This document shows positions 25,436 to 33,934 of a stretch of DNA of 64,000 nucleotides, one piece after another. The notes below the pieces were generated by a model. The model searched no databases. It was not told the origin of the DNA and saw nothing but the letters and a program-made list of their open reading frames with translations. Each line of letters starts with the position of its first letter. Positions within the stretch are counted from its first letter, which is position 1. Origin of the DNA: Leptolinea tardivitalis (lineage in GTDB: Bacteria > Chloroflexota > Anaerolineae > Anaerolineales > Anaerolineaceae); NCBI RefSeq assembly GCF_001050275.1, contig NZ_BBYA01000008.1, positions 248,001 through 312,000 of the forward strand, given 5' to 3'. Made by a program: the position numbers and the translations under genes.

Positions 25436-26599
25436 ATGCGTCGAGTTTTTTATGCCTTGAGTCTGGTTCTCGTTCTTTTTTCCAGCTCTGGAATATCACC
25501 GGTAAAAGCCAGGCAAAAAGAGACAATCACCCGGGCAGATTTTTCTGGCGATGTGATTTGCTTACCGGGAGTCTACCTTACTACACCCGATTCATGTCTG
25601 CCTGTCGGTCCATCGTCTGTATTAACTCAGATGGCAAAAGATGGCGTGGTTTATCCCATTCCGTCTCTCCCCGTAAGCAAGCCTCCAATATCGCTCAATG
25701 ACGTTCCTTATAAATATGCCAAAATCACCAGTCCAAGTGCTCCACTCTACGGTTCACCTGCACAGGGGGATGCTCGTGCGGCGACCTATTTTTTGAAAGG
25801 TGCCACACGATATATATCTTATTCGACATTTACCGAGACTGATCTTGGCCGTTACTTTCTCTCGAGTTCTGGCCTGTGGGTAGATGGCGGTGATCTTGCC
25901 CGGGCTGCGCCTCCGGTTTTTCAGGGCGTTGTGGTTCATGGAACACCGAAGACTCAATTTGGTTGGATTTTGACCAACGGGAAACCACGAACAGAACCTG
26001 ACTTCAGTGCTCCTGAAGTTAAGCGTGAACTAACCCCTGGTGAATTTTATGCCATTTCTGGGACGAAAAAGGTCGGCGATACTCTCTGGGTGATGATTGG
26101 GCTGGGTGAGTGGATTGAAGACCGGATTATCGGACGGGTTATCCCCACAACTGTTACACCTAAAGGTGTAGACAACGGGCGTTGGATTGATATCAACCTG
26201 GAAGAACAATCATTATCTGTATATGAAAATTCTCGCATGGTTTTTGCCACGCTGGTTTCTACTGGAACAAAGCCATTTTATACCAGACCAGGTTTGTTTA
26301 AGATCTACGAGAAAAAAGAAAAAGAAACTATGAGTGGTGACTTTTCGGGTGATAAATCTGGATATTATTATCTTGAAGATGTTCCCTGGACCATGTATTT
26401 TGACAGACTTCGGGCATTGCACGGCGCCTACTGGCATGCCCGATTTGGCTATGATGCTTCCCATGGATGCGTGAATTTATCACTCGGAGATTCTCACTGG
26501 TTATATGATTGGGCAAAGACAGGTGATTATGTCTACGTATACGATCCATCAGGTCAAACACCGACAGATCCAAAATTCTATACGGATGGCGGAGCATAA
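25436..26599 (+). CDS. Exported L,D-transpeptidase (YkuD domain)
   Basis: 387 residues. A signal peptide (MRRVFYALSLVLVLFSS onward, cut near VKA) is followed by about 230 residues that resemble SH3-like wall-binding modules (segments beginning YAKITSPSAPLYGSP and FGWILTNGKPRTEP), then the YkuD catalytic domain from about residue 240 with the active-site motif HGxxWH..ASHGCVN near 330-346, where the cysteine is the nucleophile. It should form 3-3 cross-links in peptidoglycan or attach proteins to it, outside the membrane. Monocistronic, with its own promoter and a bidirectional terminator. Confidence 0.92.
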   Translation: MRRVFYALSLVLVLFSSSGISPVKARQKETITRADFSGDVICLPGVYLTTPDSCLPVGPSSVLTQMAKDGVVYPIPSLPVSKPPISLNDVPYKYAKITSPSAPLYGSPAQGDARAATYFLKGATRYISYSTFTETDLGRYFLSSSGLWVDGGDLARAAPPVFQGVVVHGTPKTQFGWILTNGKPRTEPDFSAPEVKRELTPGEFYAISGTKKVGDTLWVMIGLGEWIEDRIIGRVIPTTVTPKGVDNGRWIDINLEEQSLSVYENSRMVFATLVSTGTKPFYTRPGLFKIYEKKEKETMSGDFSGDKSGYYYLEDVPWTMYFDRLRALHGAYWHARFGYDASHGCVNLSLGDSHWLYDWAKTGDYVYVYDPSGQTPTDPKFYTDGGA

Positions 26600-26614
26600 T
26601 CCATAACACGAAAA

Positions 26615-26646
26615 AAGACGGTGGGAAAGAAAAAACCCACCGTCTT
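26615..26646. terminator. Bidirectional terminator, L,D-transpeptidase and secreted protein
   Basis: Eleven-bp stem AAGACGGTGGG/CCCACCGTCTT (26615-26625, 26636-26646); T run on the minus strand (TCTTTTTTC), weaker on plus. It touches the stop codon of the convergent gene. Confidence 0.8.
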
Positions 26647-27493
26647 ATTTTGTCAATGTGACTTTTTCACTCCACATCAGTACTGTGCCGGTGATGAGAG
26701 TGCTGCTTTCCTGGCGAATACGTATGGTTACAGGTGTATCTGTTCCTGTTTTATACGGGAGCTTGACCTGAATAGGGATATAAGCTGTTTGGTCTGCGGG
26801 AAATTTAACGGAAACGAGTTTTGACGCCAGAGTATTCCAGTCCTTTGCCAGGACTTCCACAACAACAGGAGTCTCATTGATTGGTTTGATCTTTGCCTTG
26901 ACAAAAAGATCAGTCCCGGGAACTGTTGAACCTGATACTGGTTGTTCGATGATAAACCGGGGATTCACAGGAGCATCACCATTGGTTTCAGAACCTTTAA
27001 CAACCAGCAATGTTAGTTCAATGGAAGAAACGAAAATAGTTTTTCCTTTTGAGTCTTCCAGAACGACCTGCAGTCGGGCTGGTTCATCATTGCGAACTTC
27101 AAAGGGGATTTCCTGTTCAATTAAGAGTGTTTTATTGGAATACTCTTTGTAATCCAATAACTTTCGGAAAATGAGACGGTTGTCATGACCAATCAACTCA
27201 AGCCGGACCAGACCGTCTTCACCCGGGTGAGTTAAAAGTTTTAATTTCAACGGAGAAACCAGCCGGGCATGATTTCCGGGTTGCAGGATTACCGGCTCCC
27301 CGGATTCAGGAATGGATATCCCAGAAACCGAGGATGGGGTGGCAGTCATGTGTACGGATGAATCTGCCTGTACTATTGAGGTGCATTCAAGGGAGTAAAC
27401 TGCCAAACCCAGAAGCATGAGAATCAGAAGAACCGGGCGGTAATACCGCCCCGCCCGGTTTGCATTTGATTTGAAAAAACGAATTTTGATCAA
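26645..27493 (-). CDS. Secreted protein with Ig-like domains, function unknown
   Basis: 282 residues. N-terminal basic region and membrane helix (about 18-36) followed by a Ser/Thr-rich stretch. Two beta-rich segments follow (about 65-165 and 180-282); the second opens with IEQPVSGSTVPGTD, as in Gmad2-type or other bacterial Ig-like domains. No catalytic motif. Its ATG overlaps the stop of the M32 carboxypeptidase gene by four bases (ATGA), so the two are translationally coupled, although one protein is exported and the other looks cytoplasmic. I do not recognise a specific family. Confidence 0.75.
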   Translation of the reverse strand: MIKIRFFKSNANRAGRYYRPVLLILMLLGLAVYSLECTSIVQADSSVHMTATPSSVSGISIPESGEPVILQPGNHARLVSPLKLKLLTHPGEDGLVRLELIGHDNRLIFRKLLDYKEYSNKTLLIEQEIPFEVRNDEPARLQVVLEDSKGKTIFVSSIELTLLVVKGSETNGDAPVNPRFIIEQPVSGSTVPGTDLFVKAKIKPINETPVVVEVLAKDWNTLASKLVSVKFPADQTAYIPIQVKLPYKTGTDTPVTIRIRQESSTLITGTVLMWSEKVTLTK

Positions 27494-28992
27494 GAATAAA
27501 CTTCCTTGAATTTTGCTTCAAGATACTTTAGGTATGGATGCGGATCAATGGGTGAACCGGTTACCTTCTGTACCAATTCCTGGGTTTCAAATTTAGCGCC
27601 GTGGACATGAATGTTTTTTCGCAGCCAGGATAATAAGACTTCAAATTTTCCTTGCGCAATCAAATCATCCAAATCTGGGATATCTTTCTTTACTGCTTCC
27701 CAGACTTGAGCCGAAATTACGTTACCCAAAGCATAGGTTGGGAAGTAACCAATCAATCCGCCTGCCCAATGGATATCCTGCAAAATGCCGTGAGCATCAT
27801 CAGCCGGTACAACCCCAAGGTATTCCTTCATGCGGTCACGCCAGATTTCCGGCAAGTCTCGAACTTCAATTTTCCCTTCCAACAGGGCTATTTCCATTTC
27901 GAGACGCAGCATGATATGCAGATTATAGGTGGCTTCGTCTGATTCTGTACGGATTAATGAAGGCTCAACTCGATTAATGCCTTTATAGAAGGCATCTAAT
28001 GATACATTCCCCAACTGGCTCGGGAAGAGAGATTGCAGTCGTGGATAGTAGAATGTCCAGAAACTTTTCGAACGTCCAACCAGATTTTCCCACATACGGG
28101 ATTGAGATTCATGGACGGCCATTGACGCACCTGTTGCCAACGGTGTACGGAAGAATGCAGGACTGAATCCCTGTTCATACAGGGCATGTCCGCCTTCATG
28201 GATCGTGCTGAACAAGGCCGAAGCCAGATTGTCTGGGATTAGCCGTGTTGTGATGCGTACGTCTCCCATTCCGAAAGTGGTTGTGAATGGATGCGCTGAG
28301 TTATCCTGCCGGCCCTTATTCCAATCAAATCCCATTCTGGAAACGACTTCGACGCCAAAATCCCATTGGACGTTTTCCGGGTAGAAAAGTCGGAGGAAAC
28401 TGGCATCCACTTGAGGGCGGGAAGCGATCTCCTTTATCAGGGCCACCTGTTCTTTGCGAAGAATGGCAAAGATTTTTAATACATCAGCCGTCTTGAGACC
28501 AGGCTCAAATTCATCCAACATGGGATCATAAATATGCTCATACGGCTGAAAGAAGGATGCGTACTCGCGCCGCAGGTCAATGATCCTCTCAAGGAATGGT
28601 TGGAATCTTTTAAAATCGGATGTTCCTTTTGCCTGTTCCCACATTTCCTGGCCAATAGCCGTGGCTTCAGCAAAGCTGGCCACCCAATCAGCCGGGATGC
28701 GGATTCGCCGGTCAACTTCACGACGGGTCACTTTAATCAAACGTGCTTCATCGGAGTCTTCCGGCCAGCCGGCTGCCTGCGCTTCACATATAGACAGACA
28801 TTTTTGCAGCTCTTCTGAAGTGATTTTTAGATGCATGATCCGCGAGATGGTTGCCATGGCACTGCCACGTTCTTCGGCTCCACCTGTGGGCATATAGGTT
28901 TGCTGGTCCCATCCTAAAACCGCCAGTGTGGAATTAAGATCGTAGATTTCGCCCAGTAATACTTTGAGTTGGTTGATCGAATTGTCTGTCAT
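27490..28992 (-). CDS. M32 family metallocarboxypeptidase (Taq type)
   Basis: 500 residues, the usual length. This cytosolic zinc enzyme removes C-terminal residues, with broad specificity. The zinc motif is HEGGH (in FSTIHEGGHALYEQG, residues about 266-270), with the third ligand expected in the ESQSRMWEN segment; the DVRITTR and HIMLRLEMEIAL motifs are also typical of M32. It starts three bases after the hydroxyacid dehydrogenase gene and is followed by an overlapping gene, forming a three-gene operon. Confidence 0.95.
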   Translation of the reverse strand: MTDNSINQLKVLLGEIYDLNSTLAVLGWDQQTYMPTGGAEERGSAMATISRIMHLKITSEELQKCLSICEAQAAGWPEDSDEARLIKVTRREVDRRIRIPADWVASFAEATAIGQEMWEQAKGTSDFKRFQPFLERIIDLRREYASFFQPYEHIYDPMLDEFEPGLKTADVLKIFAILRKEQVALIKEIASRPQVDASFLRLFYPENVQWDFGVEVVSRMGFDWNKGRQDNSAHPFTTTFGMGDVRITTRLIPDNLASALFSTIHEGGHALYEQGFSPAFFRTPLATGASMAVHESQSRMWENLVGRSKSFWTFYYPRLQSLFPSQLGNVSLDAFYKGINRVEPSLIRTESDEATYNLHIMLRLEMEIALLEGKIEVRDLPEIWRDRMKEYLGVVPADDAHGILQDIHWAGGLIGYFPTYALGNVISAQVWEAVKKDIPDLDDLIAQGKFEVLLSWLRKNIHVHGAKFETQELVQKVTGSPIDPHPYLKYLEAKFKEVYS

Positions 28993-28995
28993 AGT

Positions 28996-29934
28996 TTATG
29001 CCACACGCCATCGGAGAGATTCCCCATTGAGTGCGGCGAGAACTTCAGAGGCGATATCAGCCGCGGCACGTGCCTGCGCTTCAACAGTTTGAGCACCGAT
29101 ATGCGGTGTAGCGACCACATGTGGATGCGATGCCAGAGCACTTTCACCCGGAGGTTCCGTGGCAAAAACATCGAGACCTGCCGCGGCAACCTTGCCAGAA
29201 TTTAATGCTTCAAGGAGGGCTGCTTCGTCAACAACACCACCGCGGGCGGCGCAAATAATGCGAACGCCATCCTTCATCCTGGCTATGGCGGCCGCATTGA
29301 TAATGCCGCGCGTTTCGTTGGTCAGCGGGGTGTGAATGGTGATGAAATCAGCGCTGGCCAGCAGTTTATCAAAGGAGACCGGATCTCCACCGCGGGCACG
29401 GATTTCATCGTCACTGAGTTGTGGATCGAAGGCAATAATCTTCATTCCCATGGCGGCGGCGCGTTGGGCTGTGGCAGCACCAATACGGCCAAAACCAATT
29501 ACACCCAGGGTCTTCCCATTCAATTCAACACCTTCGAGTTCTTTTTTGAGCCATTTTGTGTTCTTCATTCCGGCATCTGCCCGGGGGATTTCACGAGAAA
29601 CGGCAAACATCAATCCGATGGTCAGTTCTGCCACGGCCAATGTTGTCGCCAGTGGAGAATTTACCACAATAACATTATGACTTTTAGCCGCAGACAGATC
29701 AATGTTATCAACCCCGACACCGGCACGGCCAACCACTTTTAGTTTATTCCCCGCATCAAACACGGCCGGGATAACCTTGGTTCTTCCCCGAACGATGATG
29801 GCATCGTAGTCTCCTGCTACCTTAAGCAGGTCATCGGCCGTAATACCCGGCTGATCAGTCACCTCTGCCTTCGCGCGTAAAATCTCTTTCCCATTTTCTT
29901 CCAAACCGTCTGTTAACAGCACTTTCCAGGTCAT
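28996..29934 (-). CDS. serA: D-3-phosphoglycerate dehydrogenase-like 2-hydroxyacid dehydrogenase
   Basis: 312 residues, the short form without a C-terminal ACT regulatory domain. NAD-binding motif VIGFGRIGAATAQRA near 145; catalytic triad residues in RIICAARGGVVDE (Arg), ATEPPGES (Glu region) and TPHIGAQT (His). The N-terminal AIIVRGRTKV and VGRAGVGVDNID segments match phosphoglycerate dehydrogenases, so oxidation of 3-phosphoglycerate in serine synthesis is the likely reaction, but related hydroxyacid substrates are possible. A very strong GAGGAGGAGG precedes the ATG. First gene of an operon with the M32 peptidase and a secreted protein. Confidence 0.85.
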   Translation of the reverse strand: MTWKVLLTDGLEENGKEILRAKAEVTDQPGITADDLLKVAGDYDAIIVRGRTKVIPAVFDAGNKLKVVGRAGVGVDNIDLSAAKSHNVIVVNSPLATTLAVAELTIGLMFAVSREIPRADAGMKNTKWLKKELEGVELNGKTLGVIGFGRIGAATAQRAAAMGMKIIAFDPQLSDDEIRARGGDPVSFDKLLASADFITIHTPLTNETRGIINAAAIARMKDGVRIICAARGGVVDEAALLEALNSGKVAAAGLDVFATEPPGESALASHPHVVATPHIGAQTVEAQARAAADIASEVLAALNGESLRWRVA

Positions 29935-30001
29935 GGACGAACCTCCTCCTCGCGAAATTTGTATGTGTTTTTTAATACGGCAATTCTACACCAAGTCATC
30001 G

Positions 30002-30027
30002 CGAGAATCCTGTTCTCGATGTACAAT
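30002..30027 (+). promoter_or_regulatory. Dyad and -10 element before the cysteine-rich protein
   Basis: Inverted repeat CGAGAA/TTCTCG (30002-30007, 30013-30018) sits immediately upstream of TACAAT (30022-30027), which ends seven bases before the ATG at 30035. No Shine-Dalgarno sequence; -35 unclear. Confidence 0.4.
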
Positions 30028-30034
30028 CACGGGC

Positions 30035-30607
30035 ATGAAAAAACTGGAAATCAATCCGCGCATGCTTGAAGCGGAGCTTATGACTCGATGCAAACTACAT
30101 ACATGTCACGCAGCCTGCTGTATTTATGGCGTTTGGATAGATTCACAGGAAGTCAGGGAGATTCTTGAAAATGTATCGATAATCCAGCCGGAAATGCCGA
30201 CGAAATGGAGGCAGCCAGAAACGTGGTTTGATGACCGGGAGGATACGGATGAATTTTCCCCTTCCGGTAAAGTGTTTCACAGCCGGGTTGTGGACGCTCC
30301 CAGACATTACGGAGGGACCGCCTGTGTATTTTTGCGTTCTGACCATAAGTGCGCGCTGCAAACTGCTTCACAAAAAGATGGCAGACATCCCTGGGCATTG
30401 AAACCGTTTTATTGTGTTTTACATCCCCTTGATCTCGACGAAAAAGGCCGGATCACATTGGATGATGCCGGCCTGTTATTGGATGAACCAGGTTCCTGTT
30501 TGCGCCCTTCGCCCGAGAAAATACCTCTTCTGGTTACATTTGAACCTGAATTAAGGTATTTTTTGGGCGATCAGGAATATGAAAAACTTCTCTTACTCGT
30601 GCCGTAA
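30035..30607 (+). CDS. Cysteine-rich putative metal-binding protein (DUF3109/YkgJ-like)
   Basis: 190 residues from the ATG at 30035. Cysteines are arranged as CKLHTC..ACC near residues 13-22, then C near 91, C near 102, and C near 122, with nearby histidines; this resembles the DUF3109 and YkgJ families thought to coordinate zinc or an iron-sulfur cluster. The product is predicted cytoplasmic and its function is unknown. Its last 15 bases overlap the end of the convergent permease gene. The family assignment is from general resemblance only. Confidence 0.75.
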   Translation: MKKLEINPRMLEAELMTRCKLHTCHAACCIYGVWIDSQEVREILENVSIIQPEMPTKWRQPETWFDDREDTDEFSPSGKVFHSRVVDAPRHYGGTACVFLRSDHKCALQTASQKDGRHPWALKPFYCVLHPLDLDEKGRITLDDAGLLLDEPGSCLRPSPEKIPLLVTFEPELRYFLGDQEYEKLLLLVP

Positions 30608-31819
30608 CGCCTCAACTGGCTGCAAATTGGATGCGCGGTTTGCCGGATAAATTCCAAAGAATAAACCGACAGCCGTGGAAAACATGGTAGCCAGGAGAAT
30701 GGCGTTTACCCCAACTTTTGGCGTAAATGCCGTGCCAGAAGCGGCGGCTACTTTCCCAACAATAAAGGCAATCAACCATCCAAGGATAATACCAATAAGA
30801 CCTCCAAAGAGGCTCAGCAGGGCGGATTCCACGAGGAATTGAAGCAAGATATCCCCCTTACGGGCACCAAGAGCTTTCCTAAGGCCAATTTCACGGGTAC
30901 GCTCTGTGACGGAAACAAGCATGATATTCATAATCCCGATACCACCCACCAGCAGTGAAATTGCGGCGATACCTCCTAAAAATATTGTTAAAACATTGGT
31001 GATAGAACTCACCATGCTAACGGCAGATTGCTGGGAAATAACCTGAAAGTCATCAGAACCAACCGGAGTTCGGTGCCGGGTACGTAGAATATTGGATATT
31101 TCTTCCGTTGCTTTATTAACTGTTTCAGCAGAAGATGCCTGAGCCACAATCATATCAACTGCATTTTGCTGCCGCCTGACCATCCGTGCCTGAGCTGTTG
31201 TGAAGGGAATCATAACCAGATTATCCTGGCTGCCGAAAGAACCGCCTCCTTTGGGTTTCAAAACACCTACAATCCGGAATGGCTGGCCCTCAATCCGGAT
31301 TGTTTCTCCAACGAGGCCTTCGCGACGGTTAAAGAGTTTGTCAGCCACATCGACACCCAGTACGGCCACCGATGCCTGTCCAAGGATATGTTCTTCTGTG
31401 ATTCCTTCCCCTTCCTGGTATTCGTAATTACTAACTTTGATATATCCGGGAGTGACACCATCGATCGAGGTATTGGTTTTTTCACTACCGTAGGTTACCT
31501 GACGGCGGTTCGAAAGAACCGGTTCAGCTACCAGAACCGATGGCGCGAGATTTTCATCCACCAATGCAGCCGCATCCATTTGGGTCAATGGTTTAGGATT
31601 TCGAATTTCTGCCTGTGGATTACCAGGGGCAATAAAAATCAAATTCGTTCCAAGACCACTGATCGTTCCTGTGATATACGATTGCGCACCTTCACCAATG
31701 GCCAGCATGGCAATAACTGCCGCCACACCGATTACAATTCCGAGAATGGTAAGGCCGGATCGCATTTTATTTGCGCTGAGTGTTTCCAGCGCTTCGAGTA
31801 ATGATTCTATAATATTCAT
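30593..31819 (-). CDS. MacB-type ABC transporter permease (FtsX fold)
   Basis: 408 residues: one N-terminal membrane helix (KMRSGLTILGIVIGVAAVIAML near 17-40), a large periplasm-side MacB_PCD domain (about 45-260), and three C-terminal helices with the FtsX signature GGIGIMNIMLVSVTERTREIG. The DNA around the start reads TGATG, so its ATG overlaps the ATPase stop. Together with the ATPase and adaptor it would form a mechanotransmission pump exporting a peptide, antibiotic or lipid-like substrate. It ends overlapping the convergent gene. Confidence 0.93.
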   Translation of the reverse strand: MNIIESLLEALETLSANKMRSGLTILGIVIGVAAVIAMLAIGEGAQSYITGTISGLGTNLIFIAPGNPQAEIRNPKPLTQMDAAALVDENLAPSVLVAEPVLSNRRQVTYGSEKTNTSIDGVTPGYIKVSNYEYQEGEGITEEHILGQASVAVLGVDVADKLFNRREGLVGETIRIEGQPFRIVGVLKPKGGGSFGSQDNLVMIPFTTAQARMVRRQQNAVDMIVAQASSAETVNKATEEISNILRTRHRTPVGSDDFQVISQQSAVSMVSSITNVLTIFLGGIAAISLLVGGIGIMNIMLVSVTERTREIGLRKALGARKGDILLQFLVESALLSLFGGLIGIILGWLIAFIVGKVAAASGTAFTPKVGVNAILLATMFSTAVGLFFGIYPANRASNLQPVEALRHE

Positions 31820-32514
31820 CAGTTCTCCACGATCAAACCATCTTTCACGCGAATGATCCGTTGAGTCTGGTCGCCTACCCAGGGATCATGTGTAACGATA
31901 ATTACCGTGGCACCTTTTTCTTTATTCAGGTTCAAGAGTAATTCCATAATTTCTTTACCTGATTTTGAATCCAGATTGCCTGTGGGTTCATCCGCCATAA
32001 TGATGGCTGGATTATTGACAAGGGCGCGGGCAATTGCCACACGCTGCTGCTGTCCACCTGAAAGCTCAAATGGCTTGTGATGTAATCGGTGACCCAACCC
32101 AACAGTCTCCAGGGCTTTTTTTGCCATTTCGGAACGATTTGATTTTATTCCGGCATACCGTAAGGGCAATTCCACATTTGTCATAGCTGTTGCCCGACTT
32201 AAAAGGTTGAAACTCTGGAAGATAAACCCCACCTTTTTATTACGGATAAGCGCCAATTGGTCATCGTTCAAGTTGGAGACTTTTTCACCATCGAGATAAT
32301 ATTCGCCCCCCGTGGGGCGATCAAGGCAGCCAAGGATATTCATCAGAGTGGATTTACCAGAGCCGGATGGACCCATAATGGCTACGATTTCTCCGCGGTT
32401 TACGGTAATTGAAACGCCGTTCAATGCCCGAACTTCCACTTCACCCATCTGATAAATCTTTGTGATTTCGTTAGTGAGTATTACTTGATCAGTCATATCT
32501 TTTGCCTGAGTCAA
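31819..32514 (-). CDS. MacB/LolD-type ABC transporter ATPase
   Basis: 231 residues, MacB/LolD ATPase type. Walker A MGPSGSGKSTLMN near 48, the family marker LGCLDRPTxGxYYLDG, signature LSGGQQQRVAIARAL, Walker B IIMADEPTGNLDSKSG and switch His in VIIVTHD are all intact. The TTG at 32514 directly follows the stop of the upstream adaptor gene; an ATG six codons later is an alternative start. It energises the FtsX-type permease encoded next. Confidence 0.95.
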   Translation of the reverse strand: MTQAKDMTDQVILTNEITKIYQMGEVEVRALNGVSITVNRGEIVAIMGPSGSGKSTLMNILGCLDRPTGGEYYLDGEKVSNLNDDQLALIRNKKVGFIFQSFNLLSRATAMTNVELPLRYAGIKSNRSEMAKKALETVGLGHRLHHKPFELSGGQQQRVAIARALVNNPAIIMADEPTGNLDSKSGKEIMELLLNLNKEKGATVIIVTHDPWVGDQTQRIIRVKDGLIVEN

Positions 32515-33924
32515 TTAATTATTCCCTCGTCCAAACATAGTTGCTGTTGGAGGGTTAAGAATAATCAAATCGCCTTCTTTTATATCACCCGATAATAACT
32601 CGCTGTTGGTTTCTGAACCGGCACCAATGGTGATATTGACTGGGGTAGGGACATTGTTTTTCAAAACATAAACCACGCGTTTTCCATCTTTAAGTCTGAC
32701 AGCTCGATTTGGAACGAGAAGGACGTCGTCAAGCTGATTGACAACCAGATTTACCGCTGAAGTCATTCCGGGTTTAACCGCCTCATCGGCATCTGTAATT
32801 TCAACCGTCACAGTGAAGTTAACAACACCTTGAACAGACGTACCTACTTCACCAACATCTGTCACTTTCCCGTTGTATGTTTTGTCCGGAATGGCATCAA
32901 AGGTTAATGTGGCATTCTGTCCAACTTTAACCCGGTTAATATCCACCTCAGTAATATCAATATCGGCATATAGGTGGGAAAGATCGTCGATACGGAAACC
33001 GGTGGAGGTCATAGAAACCTGATCGCCAACTTTTGATTCAACATCGGTAATTGTGCCGCCAAAGGGAGCAGAGATATATGCCATTTTTAGTGTGGCTTCT
33101 GTGGCAGCTACTCTGGCTTTGGCGGCTTCGATATCTTCTGGATCAGGTCCATTTTTTAACCGATCGTATTCACGCTGGGCATCTTTGACTTTTGCTTCTG
33201 CCAGGGCAAGATTGGCATCTATTTCTGCCTGCTCCAGTTCATCAGGGTAAGACTTGGCGTAATTGTAGTTAGCCAGAGCTGTATCCCGTTTTTGTAAAGC
33301 AGCAGAATACCTGGCTACAGCGGCTGCCCTGGTTGGATTGTCTTCTGCCATGTATTTAGTACCTTCATAATCTGGCTCTACATCTTCCAGAGCTTCTTTT
33401 GCCAGAATGTAATTCGCATAGGCTGCGTCAATCACACTCTTATCTGCCTTGGTGAACTTTTTACTTTCACGTTTATCCTTAGCGTCATCTAATGCCTTCT
33501 GTGCTGCAGCCAGAGTTTGTTCGGCTTGAGAAGAAGCAAGGCTGGATTTTTCCAAATTTTCCAGATCGCGTTTGGCTGTGACCAACTCCGCCTGGGCAAG
33601 GATGATTTGCTGGGAAAGGGATGTTTGAGAAAGCTCCGCCAGTCGGGCATCTTTGACCACATTGTCACCGACTTTAACCAAGACGGACCCTACAGTACCA
33701 CTGGTTTGCCAGTTTAAGACGGCAGTTTGTTTGGCTCTAACCGTTCCGGTTGCACCAACAGTTGCTGTTAATGATCCTTTTGACAGAGGCGATGTTTGAT
33801 ACATCGAATTTACGGCCGATGAATTCTTGCCAACAATCTGAAGAACTACGACAGCTACAACCGCAACCAAAATTACAACGGCAGGAATCCAGATGATCTT
33901 CTTTGAAAAGATTTTTTTGAACAT
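32515..33924 (-). CDS. Membrane-fusion (HlyD/MacA) adaptor protein
   Basis: 469 residues from the ATG at 33924 with AAGGAG six bases upstream. N-terminal membrane helix (about 9-32), then a barrel-sandwich (lipoyl-like) half TVGATGTVRAKQTAVLNWQTSGTVG, a long Ala/Lys/Glu-rich coiled-coil hairpin (about 95-260), the second half AYISAPFGGTITDVESKVGDQV, and C-terminal beta-barrel domains. The order matches MacA-type periplasmic adaptors. In an organism without an outer membrane it would sit on the outer face of the cytoplasmic membrane. It ends directly before the ATPase gene. Confidence 0.92.
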   Translation of the reverse strand: MFKKIFSKKIIWIPAVVILVAVVAVVVLQIVGKNSSAVNSMYQTSPLSKGSLTATVGATGTVRAKQTAVLNWQTSGTVGSVLVKVGDNVVKDARLAELSQTSLSQQIILAQAELVTAKRDLENLEKSSLASSQAEQTLAAAQKALDDAKDKRESKKFTKADKSVIDAAYANYILAKEALEDVEPDYEGTKYMAEDNPTRAAAVARYSAALQKRDTALANYNYAKSYPDELEQAEIDANLALAEAKVKDAQREYDRLKNGPDPEDIEAAKARVAATEATLKMAYISAPFGGTITDVESKVGDQVSMTSTGFRIDDLSHLYADIDITEVDINRVKVGQNATLTFDAIPDKTYNGKVTDVGEVGTSVQGVVNFTVTVEITDADEAVKPGMTSAVNLVVNQLDDVLLVPNRAVRLKDGKRVVYVLKNNVPTPVNITIGAGSETNSELLSGDIKEGDLIILNPPTATMFGRGNN

Positions 33925-33934
33925 TGCTTTCTCC

